From NCBI RefSeq assembly GCF_963678635.1, contig NW_026971256.1, positions 1 to 64,000 on the forward strand: a DNA stretch of 64,000 nucleotides. The letters run 5' to 3'. The translations under genes were made by a program, and so were the position numbers. The notes beneath the pieces were generated by a model. It did no database searches and had not been told where the DNA came from. It saw nothing but the letters and a program-made list of their open reading frames with translations. Shown here piece by piece: positions 41,917-52,449 of this stretch. Position 1 is the first letter of the stretch. Each line of letters opens with the position of its first letter. The stretch comes from Symsagittifera roscoffensis. Its lineage: Eukaryota; Xenacoelomorpha; Acoela; Convolutidae.

Positions 41917-42786
41917 TCATCCAACACACACGAGTTGTGCAATGCTCCGTAAGTCCCTGGATGGCGTTTGAAGTGTCCGCCAGACAGCAGGAAGTTCAGA
42001 GCGAAGAGGATAGTAATTGTCATGATCGACGGATCTGTTCGGCGCGGGAATGATCAAATCGAATCGTCCTTCTGCTATTTTAGTGACCATCAAGTACACA
42101 AACTGTAACGTCTCGGCATATCGCGGTGACAACACAAAAACAAGCTTCCTGGTGAAGCGTTGCCGCACCGCTATTTGCACCTCAGCCATTGCCGAAAGGA
42201 GCGTCATAATTGCTTCTCCCATGACCCCATCGCTGGGAACTGTTCCTTCTGTGAGGCGAGCCTGCAGCCCTCGGCTCTGTAGGTGATAATTGGAGCCGGC
42301 GATTATCATCACTTGTGGGTCCATAGTGACGATTCTTTGTACGCTTATCGCCATGCCCGCTGCTTGTCCCCAATCCAGCGTGGGAACTGTTAGAAAATTC
42401 ACATCGGGCCAGAAGAGGGATCGAGGAGTGTAGAGATAATCCGAACTAGCCACTATTGGATACTTGACATTCTTGATTTCTAGGGACTCATATGCAGCAA
42501 ACAGATTATCGCCCATCGGTATCTCCAGCCCTCTATACCTCCTGTCATCTCCTTCCACCGAGGTAGCTCTGGGGTATTCTCTCGAATATTCGCCCGGAAG
42601 TTGGCCCGGCGGCTTAGAGAATGGCCTAAACATCTTGTGGTGTTTTTTATTGGGCCTATTCTCCGTGGTGAACTTGCCGCTCCGTAGAGGTGCTACCATC
42701 TCTTTGGCCCTCCGACGGCCATCCGTCAGGGATCGTGTATTTAGGGGTCCAATGGTATTGTCCTGAGGCAACCCATCGAGATCCAC
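41917..42786 (-). pseudogene. ORF2 middle module, minus element (possible second SGNH-like fold)
   Basis: 289 codons open. A Pro/Arg-rich N-part (PFSKPPGQLPGEYSREYP) is followed by an alternating strand-helix pattern: DPQVMIIAGSNYHLQ, IMTLLSAMAEVQIAVRQRF, RKLVFVLSPRYAETL, RFDLIIPAPNRS, DHDNYYPLRSELPAVWRTL. The hydrophobic strand ending in GSN and the late Asp-containing loop recall SGNH block III and V, but no GDS-like block I is visible. I regard the fold as alpha/beta, identity open. Confidence 0.45.
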
Positions 42787-42822
42787 AAACCTGAGCGCGG
42801 TTGCGGAGCTGAACTGCTCTTG

Positions 42823-43236
42823 CTACGCCAATAGCCAGTCCACGCCCGACATCCGGTACAATCCCGACACCGTGGGGCCGCTCTCGTCCATCATTCTTCT
42901 GTCGTCTACTCGACTCGCCAACGTATTCATACTCAAAGTCGCTAGCATGTCAGCCTTGTATTGCCTCCACGCGCTGGGATCTGGATCGTTCCAGAGCAGC
43001 ACACTGGTTGGTTCAACGCTCTCTGCAGGTGTAGCAGTTGCCGATGAATTTCCCGCCGCAGCAGGGTCTATCGTGGGCAAATTACTCACATTCTTGGAGG
43101 CATGAGAACTCGTCTCATTAGGTCTTCCCAACCGGCTCTCCAGTGATTGTCGTCGAGGACGGAAAACAAACCGTCCCCAGTCTTAACCTTACGTCTGAAC
43201 TAGGGACCGAGGGAGCAGTAACACTCACTTCGGATG
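42823..43236 (-). pseudogene. ORF2 segment after SGNH, minus element
   Basis: Low-complexity Ala/Ser/Pro part (DPAAAGNSSATATPAESVEP) then a conserved helical block DPSAWRQYKADMLATLSMNT, SRVDDRRMMDESG and SGVDWLLA. The plus copy keeps only pieces (RYLEKIKELDLEDRECRQ, CVDWLKAHE). A TAG after WLLA (near 42,820) interrupts the continuation to the next module. Confidence 0.45.
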
Positions 43237-43890
43237 TCACGGGTCCAAGACGATTAGCGAGTGGCTCTGCACGTATTTCCTCACTCTGCCTCTGACGGTC
43301 ATGCTGGTCCGCGCAAGGGCGTCACTCGTCCTGAGTTCTCCTTCTATCTCCTCGATTCTCGTCTGAAAGACGTCATTGATCGAGCGCCTTCCTTGCAGTG
43401 TATTGAAATGTATGCCATCTCTGGTGAGTGCGAGATGATCAGTCATGCGCAACATGTTTTCCAAATCCATGGGGCGTAACTCGCCTGGATTGTTCCTGAT
43501 CAGATTATGGACCATTTCGTTCCAATTTTGTCACGTTGCCATTCATGAAGTCAGCCACCGTCGTGCCCACTTCCGGGTTCTGTGGTATTGTGCACAGCAG
43601 ATCAAGCCTCGGCTTATATTTCTCTTTCAGCTCATTCAATAAGCAGACCACCAGAGGTACCCACCTGCTCTCTGGAGTAACAGGAGCCCTCGAGATATCG
43701 TTTGTGCCCAACATCACAATCAAGGTATCCAATTGGTCCTAATTCTGAGACTCCATCATCTTGATGACCTGGGCCACAGTTGCTCCTCCGTTAGACACGA
43801 CAATGGTCTGACCACTCACAAAGGTCTCGTTCAGGTCCCTCACCAGGCTATCTCGTACAATCAAATTCGATTTCCTGAAGGAATCGGTTG
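43237..43890 (-). pseudogene. SGNH/GDSL hydrolase domain of ORF2, minus element
   Basis: Block I reads LIVRDSLVRDL, with Arg where Gly of GDS is expected but Ser present. Block II has SNGGATVAQV, and block III IVMLGTNDISR with Asn. Block V is TRDGIHFN with Asp and His, followed by SINDVFQTRIEEIE as in the plus copy. One TAG between blocks II and III (near 43,742) and a frame break near 43,510 make it non-functional. Same fold and position as plus 20.18-20.66 kb, so the hydrolase belonged to the common ancestor. Confidence 0.75.
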
Positions 43891-44219
43891 ATCACTTACC
43901 GCCGGGTTCCAACTCATCCCGTTCAGGCAGGCTCGAGGATGCTCCGCAGCGATTTGTTAGAAGAAATTACGAACCGCAAGATTCTTCCTGATATCCACGA
44001 CGCGAGATTCCAAGGCAGTTTCGCCTCGTGTCGGACCAGCTGGTACGATGGCTCGTGACGTCCGTTCTATTTTGCTTAAAAAGCGATCCGTGCGTTGGGA
44101 AGGGACAGCCCTGCCCACCGTCCGTCTGCTGGTCCTGTTATTTTCGTTCATCGCCGCTATGGCTAGCTGATTTATCGACTCGTGGAATTGGGGAAATCCC
44201 TGAGTCGAGGTTAAACCAG
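43891..44219 (-). pseudogene. Region between macro copy 5 and SGNH, minus element
   Basis: Basic low-complexity part (NNRTSRRTVGRAVPSQRTDR, RGETALESRVVDIRKN) then a broken stretch. It should be the remnant of the ORF2 segment between coiled coil and SGNH, but here it is fused directly to a truncated macro copy at about 44,215. Confidence 0.4.
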
Positions 44220-44500
44220 CACCAAGTTTTCCGGATTTACATGTTGCTTGTTAGTGGCCTTAGTTACAAGGAAACACAAATATTTCCCAGGTATCTGTGA
44301 TGCGACAGGGGGCAGCGATATCATCCCTCCCACACTAGGCCTCTGTTTCCACAAAACGAAATATTCCTATACTCTCTCTTAAAGTCGGCCGTTAGTGCTG
44401 TCTTAAAACTTACATCCGCAGTTATCGCTATAGCGCACGTGCGTTCCGTGAGTATGAAATCGCTGTCTGTGACGACGTCCTTGTTTGATTAATGGTTTGG
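44220..44500 (-). pseudogene. Macro-domain-like copy 5 (truncated, minus element)
   Basis: Starts with the N-terminal strand and FKTALTADFKREYRN, shifts frame in the GNRGLVWEG part, and keeps LVTKATNKQHVNPENLVLV-like codons up to the middle helix. The C-terminal half, including the YDSNRGRLHP part, is absent: the sequence moves to unrelated codons at about 44,215. Last of five tandem copies. Confidence 0.55.
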
Positions 44501-45114
44501 TAGATCAAAATAAGGTTCAAAAACTCATCCGAAAGTGTTTTCTTTTAAACTATTTTCGCCCTCCGGTTACAGCTCTCCGGTTTCCCTCGCCGATTTTTTT
44601 TTGATAATCAAATTTTCGGTGTGGGTGAGTCCTACCCCCACTCCCCGGACAAAAATATCAATCGAAGTCCCCGTCGATTGACCAAAATCGAGCAGATTGA
44701 GATTGGATTCTGGAACACGTAAAGGATCATCTGGAGCGACCCAGTTGGACTCAGTATTGTCGTGACTGATGTATTGGATGCTGTTTTGGTCGACCCCTGG
44801 AATTGTCAAGATGATTTCTATCGGGTCTGCTGGCAGATCATGTAGCCGTTCGAGTACTCGAAGATTTGTCAATTCTTGCTCATGCATCTGTTCGGTCTCC
44901 GGTTCGAACTCCACTTCCGGTTCAGAGCAATCGTCGATCCAATCCTGTTCTGTGTCGTTGACTAGGTCGATCTCTTGTCGCACCATAACATCGTCCAGTC
45001 ACACTAGCGAGTCCATCATGTCGCTCAAAACTATCAGGTCTATGATAAAAAACCTCGCCATACGGGTTGTACTTCTTCATCCATCCCGTTATCTGGTCAT
45101 CGCCTTGCATTCCT
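44501..45114 (-). pseudogene. Acidic linker before macro copy 5, minus element
   Basis: NPYGEVFYHRP (cognate of YNRYGDDFLIDKI), DDVMVRQEIDLVNDTEQDWI, EPEVEFEPETEQMHEQELTN, LRVLERLHDLPAD, STGTSIDIFVRGVGVGLTHT. It is the same acidic module that precedes the plus macro copies. The joint between coil and linker near 45,090 lacks any integrase, so this linker is directly fused to an ORF2 N-terminal coil. Confidence 0.6.
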
Positions 45115-45709
45115 CTAATTTGGCATGAAACTCATGCCATTCCTTCTTCTTCTTATCCAGGGTCTCAATGGTCTCCGAAGTCTAGATTTCCATTTTGCTA
45201 ATCCTGACTTTCTTCGGTGGGGGAGCTGCTGTTGGAGAATTCGTCGAATGCGATGGGCCCGGCCTATCACGTGAACGCTTAGCTCCAATGAGAGGCTGCA
45301 TATGCCAAACAGGTAGGGGTATCTCTCCTAGCCGGCGATCCCTAGTCCTGGTTCACGAACTAAGTCTTGACCCGACATTTCCCCTTGTCGCCATCTCATT
45401 AGTCTGTTTCGGCCTCTCTCGCCGGTCCCGGACTCACCGAAGGCTAGTTTCAAGACCACTTCCGTGGGGCGGTCCCCACGGCTTTCGCTTCCCATTGCAT
45501 TAAGGAGTATGACGGTGATCATTGCCAACTCTGGGTCTTCTAGTGGGAAATTGCAATCCACCAGGCCTTGGTATAACTCGTCCCAAGTCGTTCCTAGGCT
45601 CGCTGAGATGAAATCCATCAAGTTGTTCGTGACACCCCTCTTTCTTCGTGTATGTCTTGTCGTACACTTCTGATTGTTCAAAGTCAATAGAACAAGTGGG
45701 ATCAATCAA
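45115..45709 (-). pseudogene. ORF2 N-terminal module, copy nearest SGNH, minus element
   Basis: TNNLMDFISASLGTTWDELY, PELAMITVILLNAM, RPTEVVLKLAFGESG match the plus module. The start ATG of the other copies is changed to GTG (GGGTGTCAC) here. A candidate splice acceptor CCTTTTAG ends at 45,713 on this strand. Then RNRLMRWRQGEMSGQDL, a frame break near 45,328, and a coil remnant TSETIETLDKKKKEWHEF. Like other units it is fused to an acidic linker and not to SGNH. Confidence 0.6.
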
Positions 45710-46113
45710 GATCTAAAAGGAAGTCACGACTTAGAACCATCATTCCAAGCTGTTTTTTTTTTCTGGGATAAAACATCATTCACAATTTTTAAAAACAATC
45801 CATTCGAACTCTCTTTTGTTCTTGATTTGAAAGCTAGCACCAAGGTGGATCGTCCACCTGCGATCTCGTAAAATAACACAATTGAGCGCTGTCACTTTTC
45901 ATACTTAGAGTGTTCCCGGTTTCCATGACATCAGCATCACATAAAACGTAACATAACAATATTAAAACATACAAATTTCACACCTCAACACTATCACATA
46001 TTAATCTAAGCCCTAATAGTTAACCTAAAACCTATTCCTAGTACCTGAAGAGCAAATCTAACAAAGACTACTTAACACCTAATGTGAGTCTAGCATATGC
46101 TCAGATAAAATTT

Positions 46114-46580
46114 TTATTCTAAGTAGACCTCTAAGTCCGTTTCTGAAAACATTACACGTGTGAGGGCATACAGCTCTCTCGGATGCAGTCTTCCCCTATT
46201 AGAATCATAGACTGGTAAAAAGAGAGAGGTCACTCCTCTCTCGACCAGGAAATCCCTGAGTCGTTTTAAGGTCAGCACCATGTTTTCAGGATTTACATGT
46301 TGCATTTCTGTGGCCTTAGTTACAAGGAAACCCAAATATTTCCTTGGTATCTGTGATGCGACAGTGGGCAGCGCTATCATTCCTCCCACACCAGGTCTCT
46401 GTTTCCACAAAAACTAAATTATCTTATACTCTCTCTTAAAGTCGGCCGCTAGTGCTGTCTTAAAGCTTACATCCGCAGTTATCGCTATAGCAAACGTACG
46501 TTCCGTGAGTATGAAATTACTGTCCGTGACGATGAAAATGTTTGAATAGTGGTTTGGTAGATCAAAATAAGATTCAAAAA
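46114..46580 (-). pseudogene. Macro-domain-like copy 4, minus element
   Basis: The N-terminal strand and ADFKREYKII are followed by a TAG (near 46,415) shared with copy 2. WKQRPGVGGMIALPTVAS, KYLGFLVTKATEMQHVNPEN, LTLKRLRDFLVERGVTSLFL, PVYDSNRGRLHPRELYAL, ETDLEVYLE follow. The family lysine (LVTK) is present here, unlike in plus copies, but the Gly-rich catalytic-Asp loop is YDSNRGR. 98-99 percent identical to copy 2. Confidence 0.65.
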
Positions 46581-46589
46581 CTCGTCCGA

Positions 46590-47110
46590 AAGGTGGTTTA
46601 TTAGCATTTTTGCCCTCCGATCACAGCTCTCCGGTTTTTCTCGCCGATTTTAGTTTTTTGATCGTCAAATTTTCGGTGTGGGTGAGTCCCACCCCCACTC
46701 TCGGACAAAAAAGCCTATCGACGTCCCCGTCGATCGCCCAAAATTGAGCAGATCGTGATTGGATTCTGGAACCCGTAGAGGTCCATGTGGAGCGACCGAG
46801 TTGGACTCAGTATTGTCGTGACTGATGTATTCGATGCTGAATCGTCAAGATTGTCTCTTTAGTTTCTGCTGGCAGATCATGAAGCTATTCGAGTACGCGA
46901 AGATTTAACAATTCTTAATCATGCATCTGATCGGTCTCCGGTTCGAACTCGACTTCCGGTTCAGAGCAATCGTCGATCCAATCCTGTTCTGTGTCGTTGA
47001 CTAGGTCGACCTCTTGTCGCACCACGACTTCGTCCAATCACACTAACGAGTCCATCATGTCGCTCGAAACTATCCTGTCTATGACAAAATCCTCGCCCTG
47101 CGGATTGTAC
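46590..47110 (-). pseudogene. Acidic linker before macro copy 4, minus element
   Basis: NPQGEDFVIDRIVSSDMMDS, VVVRQEVDLVNDTEQDWIDD, EPEVEFEPETDQMHD then a TAA, LNLRVLE, and STGTSIGFFVRGVGVGLTHT (frame restored). Several stops and shifts. It is preceded directly by the ORF2 coil (joint near 47,105). Confidence 0.55.
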
Positions 47111-47118
47111 TTTTTATT

Positions 47119-47757
47119 CTATTCATCCTGTTCTCTGGCCATTGCCTTGTATTCCTCTAACTTGGCACGCAACTCATGCCAGTCCTTCTTCTTCTTCACC
47201 AGGGTCTCAATGGTCACTGAAGTCTGGATTATTATTTCGCTAACACTGACATTCTTCGGTGGGGGAGCTGCTGTTGGAGAATTCCTCGAATGCGATAGGC
47301 CCGGCCCATCACGTGAACGCTTAGCTCCAATGAGAGGCAGCATAGGCCGAACAAGTAGGAGCATCTCTCCTAGTCGGCGATCCCTCTGCTCACCTAGTCC
47401 TGGTTCACGATCTAAGTCGTAACCCGACATTTTCCTTCGTCGTTATCTCATTAGTCTGTTTCGGCCTCTCTCGGCGGTCCCGGACTCACCGAAGGCTAAC
47501 ATCAAGACCACTTCCGTGGGACAGTCCCCACGGCCTTCTCTTCCCATTGCATTAAGGAGTATGACGGTGAACGTCGCCAACTCTGGGTCTTCTAATGCAA
47601 AATTGCTATCCACCAGGCGTTGATATATCTCGTACAGAGTCTTTCCTAAGCTCGCTGAGATGAAATCCATCAACTCGTTCGTGTCACTCATCTTTTTTCG
47701 TGTATGTTTTGTCGTACTCTTCTCATTGTTCAAAGTCAATAAACAAAGTGGGCTCAA
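47119..47757 (-). pseudogene. ORF2 N-terminal module, copy 3, minus element
   Basis: ATG at 47,691 (minus strand) opens MSDTNELMDFISASLGKTLY, FALEDPELATFTVILLNAM, CPTEVVLMLAFGESG; a stop after NRLMR is followed by MSGYDLDREPGLGEQRDRR and VTIETLVKKKKDWHELRAK, a coiled-coil start. The upstream TTTTTAAG near 47,765 is a candidate acceptor. Near-identical to the copy at 50.9-51.6 kb. The coil then joins the acidic linker. Confidence 0.6.
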
Positions 47758-48176
47758 TCAAGACCTTAAAAACAAGTCACGGCTTAGAACCACCATTTCA
47801 AGCTGCTTTTTTTCTGGGATAAAACATCATTCACAACTTTTAAAAACAATCCCTTGGAACTCTCTTTTGTTCTTGATTTGAAAGCTAGCACCAAGGTGGA
47901 TTGTCCACTGCGATTTTGTCAAAATTAAAAAACTGAGCGCTATCACCTTTCGTACCTAGAGTGTTCAAGGTTTCAATGAACATTACATGAAAATTAACCT
48001 AACTATTACATAACATACAAATCTCACACCTCAACACTATCACATAACAACCTAAGCCCCAATAGTTAACCTAAAACCTAATCCTAGTGCCTGAAATGCA
48101 AACCTAACAAAGACTTCTTAACACTTAATGTGGCTCCAGTTTATGCTCAGAAAATATTTTTTTTGTAAGTAGATTT

Positions 48177-48261
48177 CTATGTCACCTTCTGAAAATATTT
48201 CAGGTGTGAGGGCATACATATCTCTCGGATGCAGTCTTCCCTGTTAGGATCATAGACTGCT

Positions 48262-48294
<33 letters not shown>

Positions 48295-48640
48295 ACTCCT
48301 CTCTCGACCAGGAAATCCCTGAATCGAGTTAAGGCCAGCGCCAAGTTTTCGGGATATACATGTTGCTTGTCAGTGGCCTTAGTTACAAGGAAACAAAAAA
48401 ATTTACCTGGTGTCTGTGATGCGACAGGGGGCAGCGCTATCTTCCCTCCCACACCAAGCCTCTGTTTCCACAAAAACTAAATATTCTTATACTCTCTCTT
48501 AAAGTCGGCCGCTATTGCTGTCTTAAAGCCTACATCCGCAGTTATCGCTATAGCGCACATACGTTCCGTGAGTATGGAATCGCCGTCCGTGACGACGACA
48601 TTGTTTGAATAGTTGTTTGGTAGATCAAAATAAGATTCAA
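48177..48640 (-). pseudogene. Macro-domain-like copy 3 with GA microsatellite, minus element
   Basis: ADVGFKTAIAADFKREYKN then a TAG, WKQRLGVGGKIALPPVAS, FFCFLVTKATDKQHVYPENL, ALTRFRDFLVERGVISLSLS. A (GA)n run at 48,264-48,292 expands Leu-Ser codons in the strand before VYDPNRE; after it a one-base loss shifts the frame, so the C-terminus is garbled. Nearly identical to copy 1 except for repeat length. Confidence 0.6.
48264..48292. repeat. (AG)n microsatellite inside macro copy 3
   Basis: 29 bases of alternating A and G. The paralogous site at 52,077-52,109 has 33, so the two have diverged since the 3.8-kb duplication. Confidence 0.95.
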
Positions 48641-48644
48641 AAAC

Positions 48645-49234
48645 TCACCGAAAGGTGGTTTATTAGCATTTTCACCCTCCGTTCACAGCTCTCCGGTTTT
48701 CCTCGCCAACTTTAGTTTTTTAATCATCAAATTTTCGGTGTGGGTGAATCCTACCCCCACGCCCAGGACCAAAATATCCATCGAGGTCCCCGTCGATCGC
48801 CCAAAATCGAGCAGATCGAGATTGGGTTCTGGAACAGGTAAAGGACCATCTGGAGCGACCCAGTTGGACTCAGTATTTTCTGTTGGACCCCGTATTCTTT
48901 CACTAAGCGTCCGTTTCTAACACGAGCATCCCCTTTTCTGTCGGCATGCCGGGGACCGGAGCCTCGGAAAATTCGCGCTTAATACTTCAAAGGAGACATG
49001 AGCCCCGTCAGTCCAACAGAATTTTTTGCCTTTATTTCGCGTCAGCTTTTGCATGGGGTATATGCTTTTGCATGTCAGCATACCCTTGGATAAACTCTCG
49101 GTAGTAGTTAGCGAATCCGAGGAAGCTCATCAATTGCGTGTCGGTCTTCGGTGCTTTCCATGTCAACACCGTTTCAACCGCTTCCGGATCTGGTCTGACC
49201 CCGTGTTTATCTACAAGGCGGCCCAGATACTCAC
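48645..49234 (-). pseudogene. pol: Fused RT C-terminus, RNase H start and acidic linker end (duplicate)
   Basis: From 49,234 down: RT thumb HGVRPDPEAVETVLTWKAPK, ANYYREFIQGYA (no stop here, unlike plus units), LDTDA of RNase H, then a deletion at about 48,895 that skips the rest of RNase H, integrase and most of the linker. The linker end (NWVAPDGPLPVPEPN, STGTSMDILVLGVGVGF) follows. Duplicate of 52,450-53,045. Confidence 0.6.
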
Positions 49235-49516
49235 GGTCCCGGACTCACCGAAGGCTAGTTTCAAGACCACTTCCGTGGGGCGGTCCCCACGGCTTTCGCT
49301 TCCCATTGCATTAAGGAGTATGACGGTGATCATTGCCAACTCTGGGTCTTCTAGTGCGAAATTGCAATCCACCAGGCCTTGGTATAACTCGTCCCAAGTC
49401 GTTCCTAGGCTCGCTGAGATGAAATCCATCAAGTTGTTCGTGACACCCCTCTTTCTTCGTGTATGTCTTGTCGTACACTTCTGATTGTTCAAAGTCAATA
49501 GAACAAGTGGGATCAA
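49235..49516 (-). pseudogene. ORF2 N-terminal module, truncated by duplication border
   Basis: GVTNNLMDFISASLGTTWDE, FALEDPELAMITVILLNAM, DRPTEVVLKLAFGESG, then cut at 49,235 where RT sequence begins. This is the new junction created by the 3.8-kb duplication. Confidence 0.7.
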
Positions 49517-49923
49517 TCAAGATCTAAAAGGAAGTCACGACTTAGAACCATCATTCCAAGCTGTTTTTTTTTCTGGGATAAAACATCATTCACAATTTTT
49601 AAAAACAATCCATTCGAACTCTCTTTTGTTCTTGATTTGAAAGCTAGCACCAAGGTGGATCGTCCACCTGCGATCTCGTAAAATAACACAATTGAGCGCT
49701 GTCACTTTTCATACTTAGAGTGTTCCCGGTTTCCATGACATGAGCATCACATAAAACGTAACATAACAATATTAAAACAAACAAATTTCACACCTCAACA
49801 CTATCACATATTAATCTAAGCCCTAATCGTTAACCTAAAACCTATTCCTAGTACCTGAAGAGCAAATCTAACAAAGACTACTTAACACCTAATGTGAGTC
49901 TAGCATATGCTCAGATAAAATTT

Positions 49924-50390
49924 TTATTCTAAGTAGACCTCTAAGTCCGTTTCTGAAAACATTACACGTGTGAGGGCATACAGCTCTCTCGGATGCAGTC
50001 TTCCCCTATTAGAATCATAGACTGGTAAAAAGAGAGAGGTCACTCCTCTCTCGACCAGGAAATCCCTGAGTCGTTTTAAGGTCAGCACCATGTTTTCAGG
50101 ATTTACATGTTGCATTTCTGTGGCCTTAGTTACAAGGAAACCCAAATATTTCCTTGGTATCTGTGATGCGACAGTGGGCAGCGCTATCATTCCTCCCACA
50201 CCAGGTCTCTGTTTCCACAAAAACTAAATTATCTTATACTCTCTCTTAAAGTCGGCCGCTAGTGCTGTCTTAAAGCTTACATCCGCAGTTATCGCTATAG
50301 CAAACGTACGTTCCGTGAGTATGAAATTACTGTCCGTGACGATGAAATTGTTTGAATATTAGTTTGGTAGATCAAAATAAGATTCAAAAA
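49924..50390 (-). pseudogene. Macro-domain-like copy 2, minus element
   Basis: Same sequence as copy 4 apart from rare substitutions: TAG after EYKII, then WKQRPGVGGMIALPTVAS, LVTKATEMQHVNPEN, RLRDFLVERGVTSLFLPVYD, ETDLEVYLE. Ends in a stop after YLE rather than the KKYYL seen in plus copies, because of an upstream TAA-like change in the codon after Glu. Confidence 0.65.
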
Positions 50391-50399
50391 CTCGTCCGA

Positions 50400-50925
50400 A
50401 AGGTGATTTATTAGCATTTTTGCCCTCCGATCACAGCTCTCCGGTTTTTCTCGCCGATTTTAGTTTTTTGATCGTCAAATTTTCGGTGTGGGTGAGTCCC
50501 ACCCCCACTCCCCGGACAAAAAAGCCTATCGACGTCCCCGTCGATCGCCCAAAATTGAGCAGATCGTGATTGGATTCTGGAACCCGTAGAGGTCCATGTG
50601 GAGCGACCGAGTTGGACTCAGTATTGTCGTGACTGATGTATTCGATGCTGAATCGTCAAGATGGTCTCTTTAGTTTCTGCTGGCAGATCATGAAGCTATT
50701 CGAGTACGCGAAGATTTAACAATTCTTAATCATGCATCTGATCGGTCTCCGGTTCGAACTCGACTTCCGGTTCAGAGCAATCGTCGATCCAATCCTGTTC
50801 TGTGTCGTTGACTAGGTCGACCTCTTGTCGCACCACGACTTCGTCCAATCCCACTAACGAGTCCATCATGTCGCTCGAAACTATCCTGTCTATGACAAAA
50901 TCCTCGCCCTGCGGATTGTACTTTT
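50400..50925 (-). pseudogene. Acidic linker before macro copy 2, minus element
   Basis: Equivalent of 46,590-47,110: NPQGEDFVIDR, VDLVNDTEQDWIDDCSEPEV, STGTSIGFFVRGVGVGLTHT. The same internal stops, so they predate the duplication. Confidence 0.55.
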
Positions 50926-50929
50926 TATT

Positions 50930-51568
50930 CTATTCATCCTGTTCTCTGGCCATTGCCTTGTATTCCTCTAACTTGGCATGCAACTCATGCCAGTCCTTCT
51001 TCTTCTTCACCAGGGTCTCAATGGTCACTGAAGTCTGGATTATTATTTCGCTAACACTGACATTCTTCGGTGGGGGAGCTGCTGTTGGAGAATTCCTCGA
51101 ATGCGATAGGCCCGGCCCATCACGTGAACGCTTAGCTCCAATGAGAGGCAGCATAGGCCGAACAAGTAGGAGCATCTCTCCTAGTCGGCGATCCCTCTGC
51201 TCACCTAGTCCTGGTTCACGATCTAAGTCGTAACCCGACATTTTCCTTCGTCGTTATCTCATTAGTCTGTTTCGGCCTCTCTCGGCGGTCCCGGACTCAC
51301 CGAAGGCTAACATCAGGACCACTTCCGTAGGACAGTCCCCACGGCCTTCTCTTCCCATTGCATTAAGGAGTATGACGGTGAACGTCGCCAACTCTGGGTC
51401 TTCTAATGCAAAATTGCTATCCACCAGGCGTTGATATATCTCGTACAGAGTCTTTCCTAAGCTCGCTGAGATGAAATCCATCAACTCGTTCGTGTCACTC
51501 ATCTTTTTTCGTGTATGTTTTGTCGTACTCTTCTCATTGTTCAAAGTCAATAAACAAAGTGGGCTCAA
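50930..51568 (-). pseudogene. ORF2 N-terminal module, copy 1, minus element
   Basis: ATG at 51,502 (minus strand), MSDTNELMDFISASLGK, aligns to within one residue with the plus ATG at 18,933. TTTTTAAG ending near 51,576 is the candidate acceptor, 74 bases before the ATG. Contents as in 47,119-47,757, including the stop after NRLMR and the coil VTIETLVKKKKDWHELHAK. Confidence 0.6.
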
Positions 51569-51984
51569 TCAAGACCTTAAAAACAAGTCACTGCTTAGAA
51601 CCACCATTTCAAGCTGCTTTTTTTTCTGGGATAAAACATCATTTACAACTTTTAAAAACAATCCCTTGGAACTCTCTTTTGTTCTTGATTTGAAAGCTAG
51701 CACCAAGGTGGATTGTCCACTGCGATCTTGTCAAAATTAAAAAACTGAGCGCTATCACCTTTCGTACGTAGAGTGTTCCAGGTTTCAATGAACATTACAT
51801 GAAAATTAACCTAACTATTACATAACATACAAATCTCACACCTCAACACTATCACATAACAACCTAAGCACCAATAGTTAACCTAAAAGCCAATCCTAGT
51901 GCCTGAAATGCAAACCTAACAAAGACTTCTTAACACTTAATGTGGCTCTAGTTTATGCTCAGAAAATATTTTTTTTGTAAGTAG

Positions 51985-52074
51985 ACCTCTATGTCACTTT
52001 CTGAAAATATTTCAGGTGTGAGGGCATACATATCTCTCGGATGCAGTCTTCCCCTGTTAGGATCATAGACTGCT

Positions 52075-52111
<37 letters not shown>

Positions 52112-52440
52112 ACTCCTCTCTCGACCAGGAAATCCCTGAATCGAGTTAAGGCCAGCGCCAAGTTTTCGGGATATACATGTTGCTTGTCAGTGGCCTTAGT
52201 TACAAGGAAACAAAAAAATTTACCTGGTGTCTGTGATGCGACAGGGGGCAGCGCTATCTTCCCTCCCACACCAAGCCTCTGTTTCCACAAAAACTAGATA
52301 TTCTTATACTCTCTCTTAAAGTCGGCCGCTATTGCTGTCTTAAAGCCTACATCCGCAGTTATCGCTATAGCGCACATACGTTCCGTGAGTATGGAATCGC
52401 CGTCCGTGACGACGACATTGTTTGAATAGTAGTTTGGTAG
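51985..52440 (-). pseudogene. Macro-domain-like copy 1 with GA microsatellite, minus element
   Basis: First macro after the linker: VVVTDGDSILTERMCAIAI, ADVGFKTAIAADFKREYKN-stop, WKQRLGVGGKIALPPVAS, CFLVTKATDKQHVYPENLAL. The (AG)n run at 52,077-52,109 sits before VYDPNRG. Copy 1 keeps the LVTK lysine. It is of the same type as copy 3; copies 2, 4 and 5 form another type. Confidence 0.6.
52077..52109. repeat. (AG)n microsatellite inside macro copy 1
   Basis: 33 bases of alternating A and G inside the coding region, encoding Leu-Ser repeats on the minus strand. Confidence 0.95.
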
Positions 52441-52449
52441 ATCAAAATA

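Larger units (their letters stand above)
45424..49234. repeat. 3,811-bp tandem duplication, left copy
   Basis: Begins GGTCCCGGACTCACCGAAGG at 45,424 and ends at the RT remnant CAAGGCGGCCCAGATACTCAC near 49,234. The other copy is 49,235-53,045, offset 3,811 bp, with only scattered substitutions and a few 1-4 base indels. Each copy contains two macro-like modules. Confidence 0.9.

Noticed and set aside
48240-48300. Ser-Leu repeat as a designed protein feature
   Set aside because: It is a GA dinucleotide expansion in an already broken copy, with a length that differs between duplicates.
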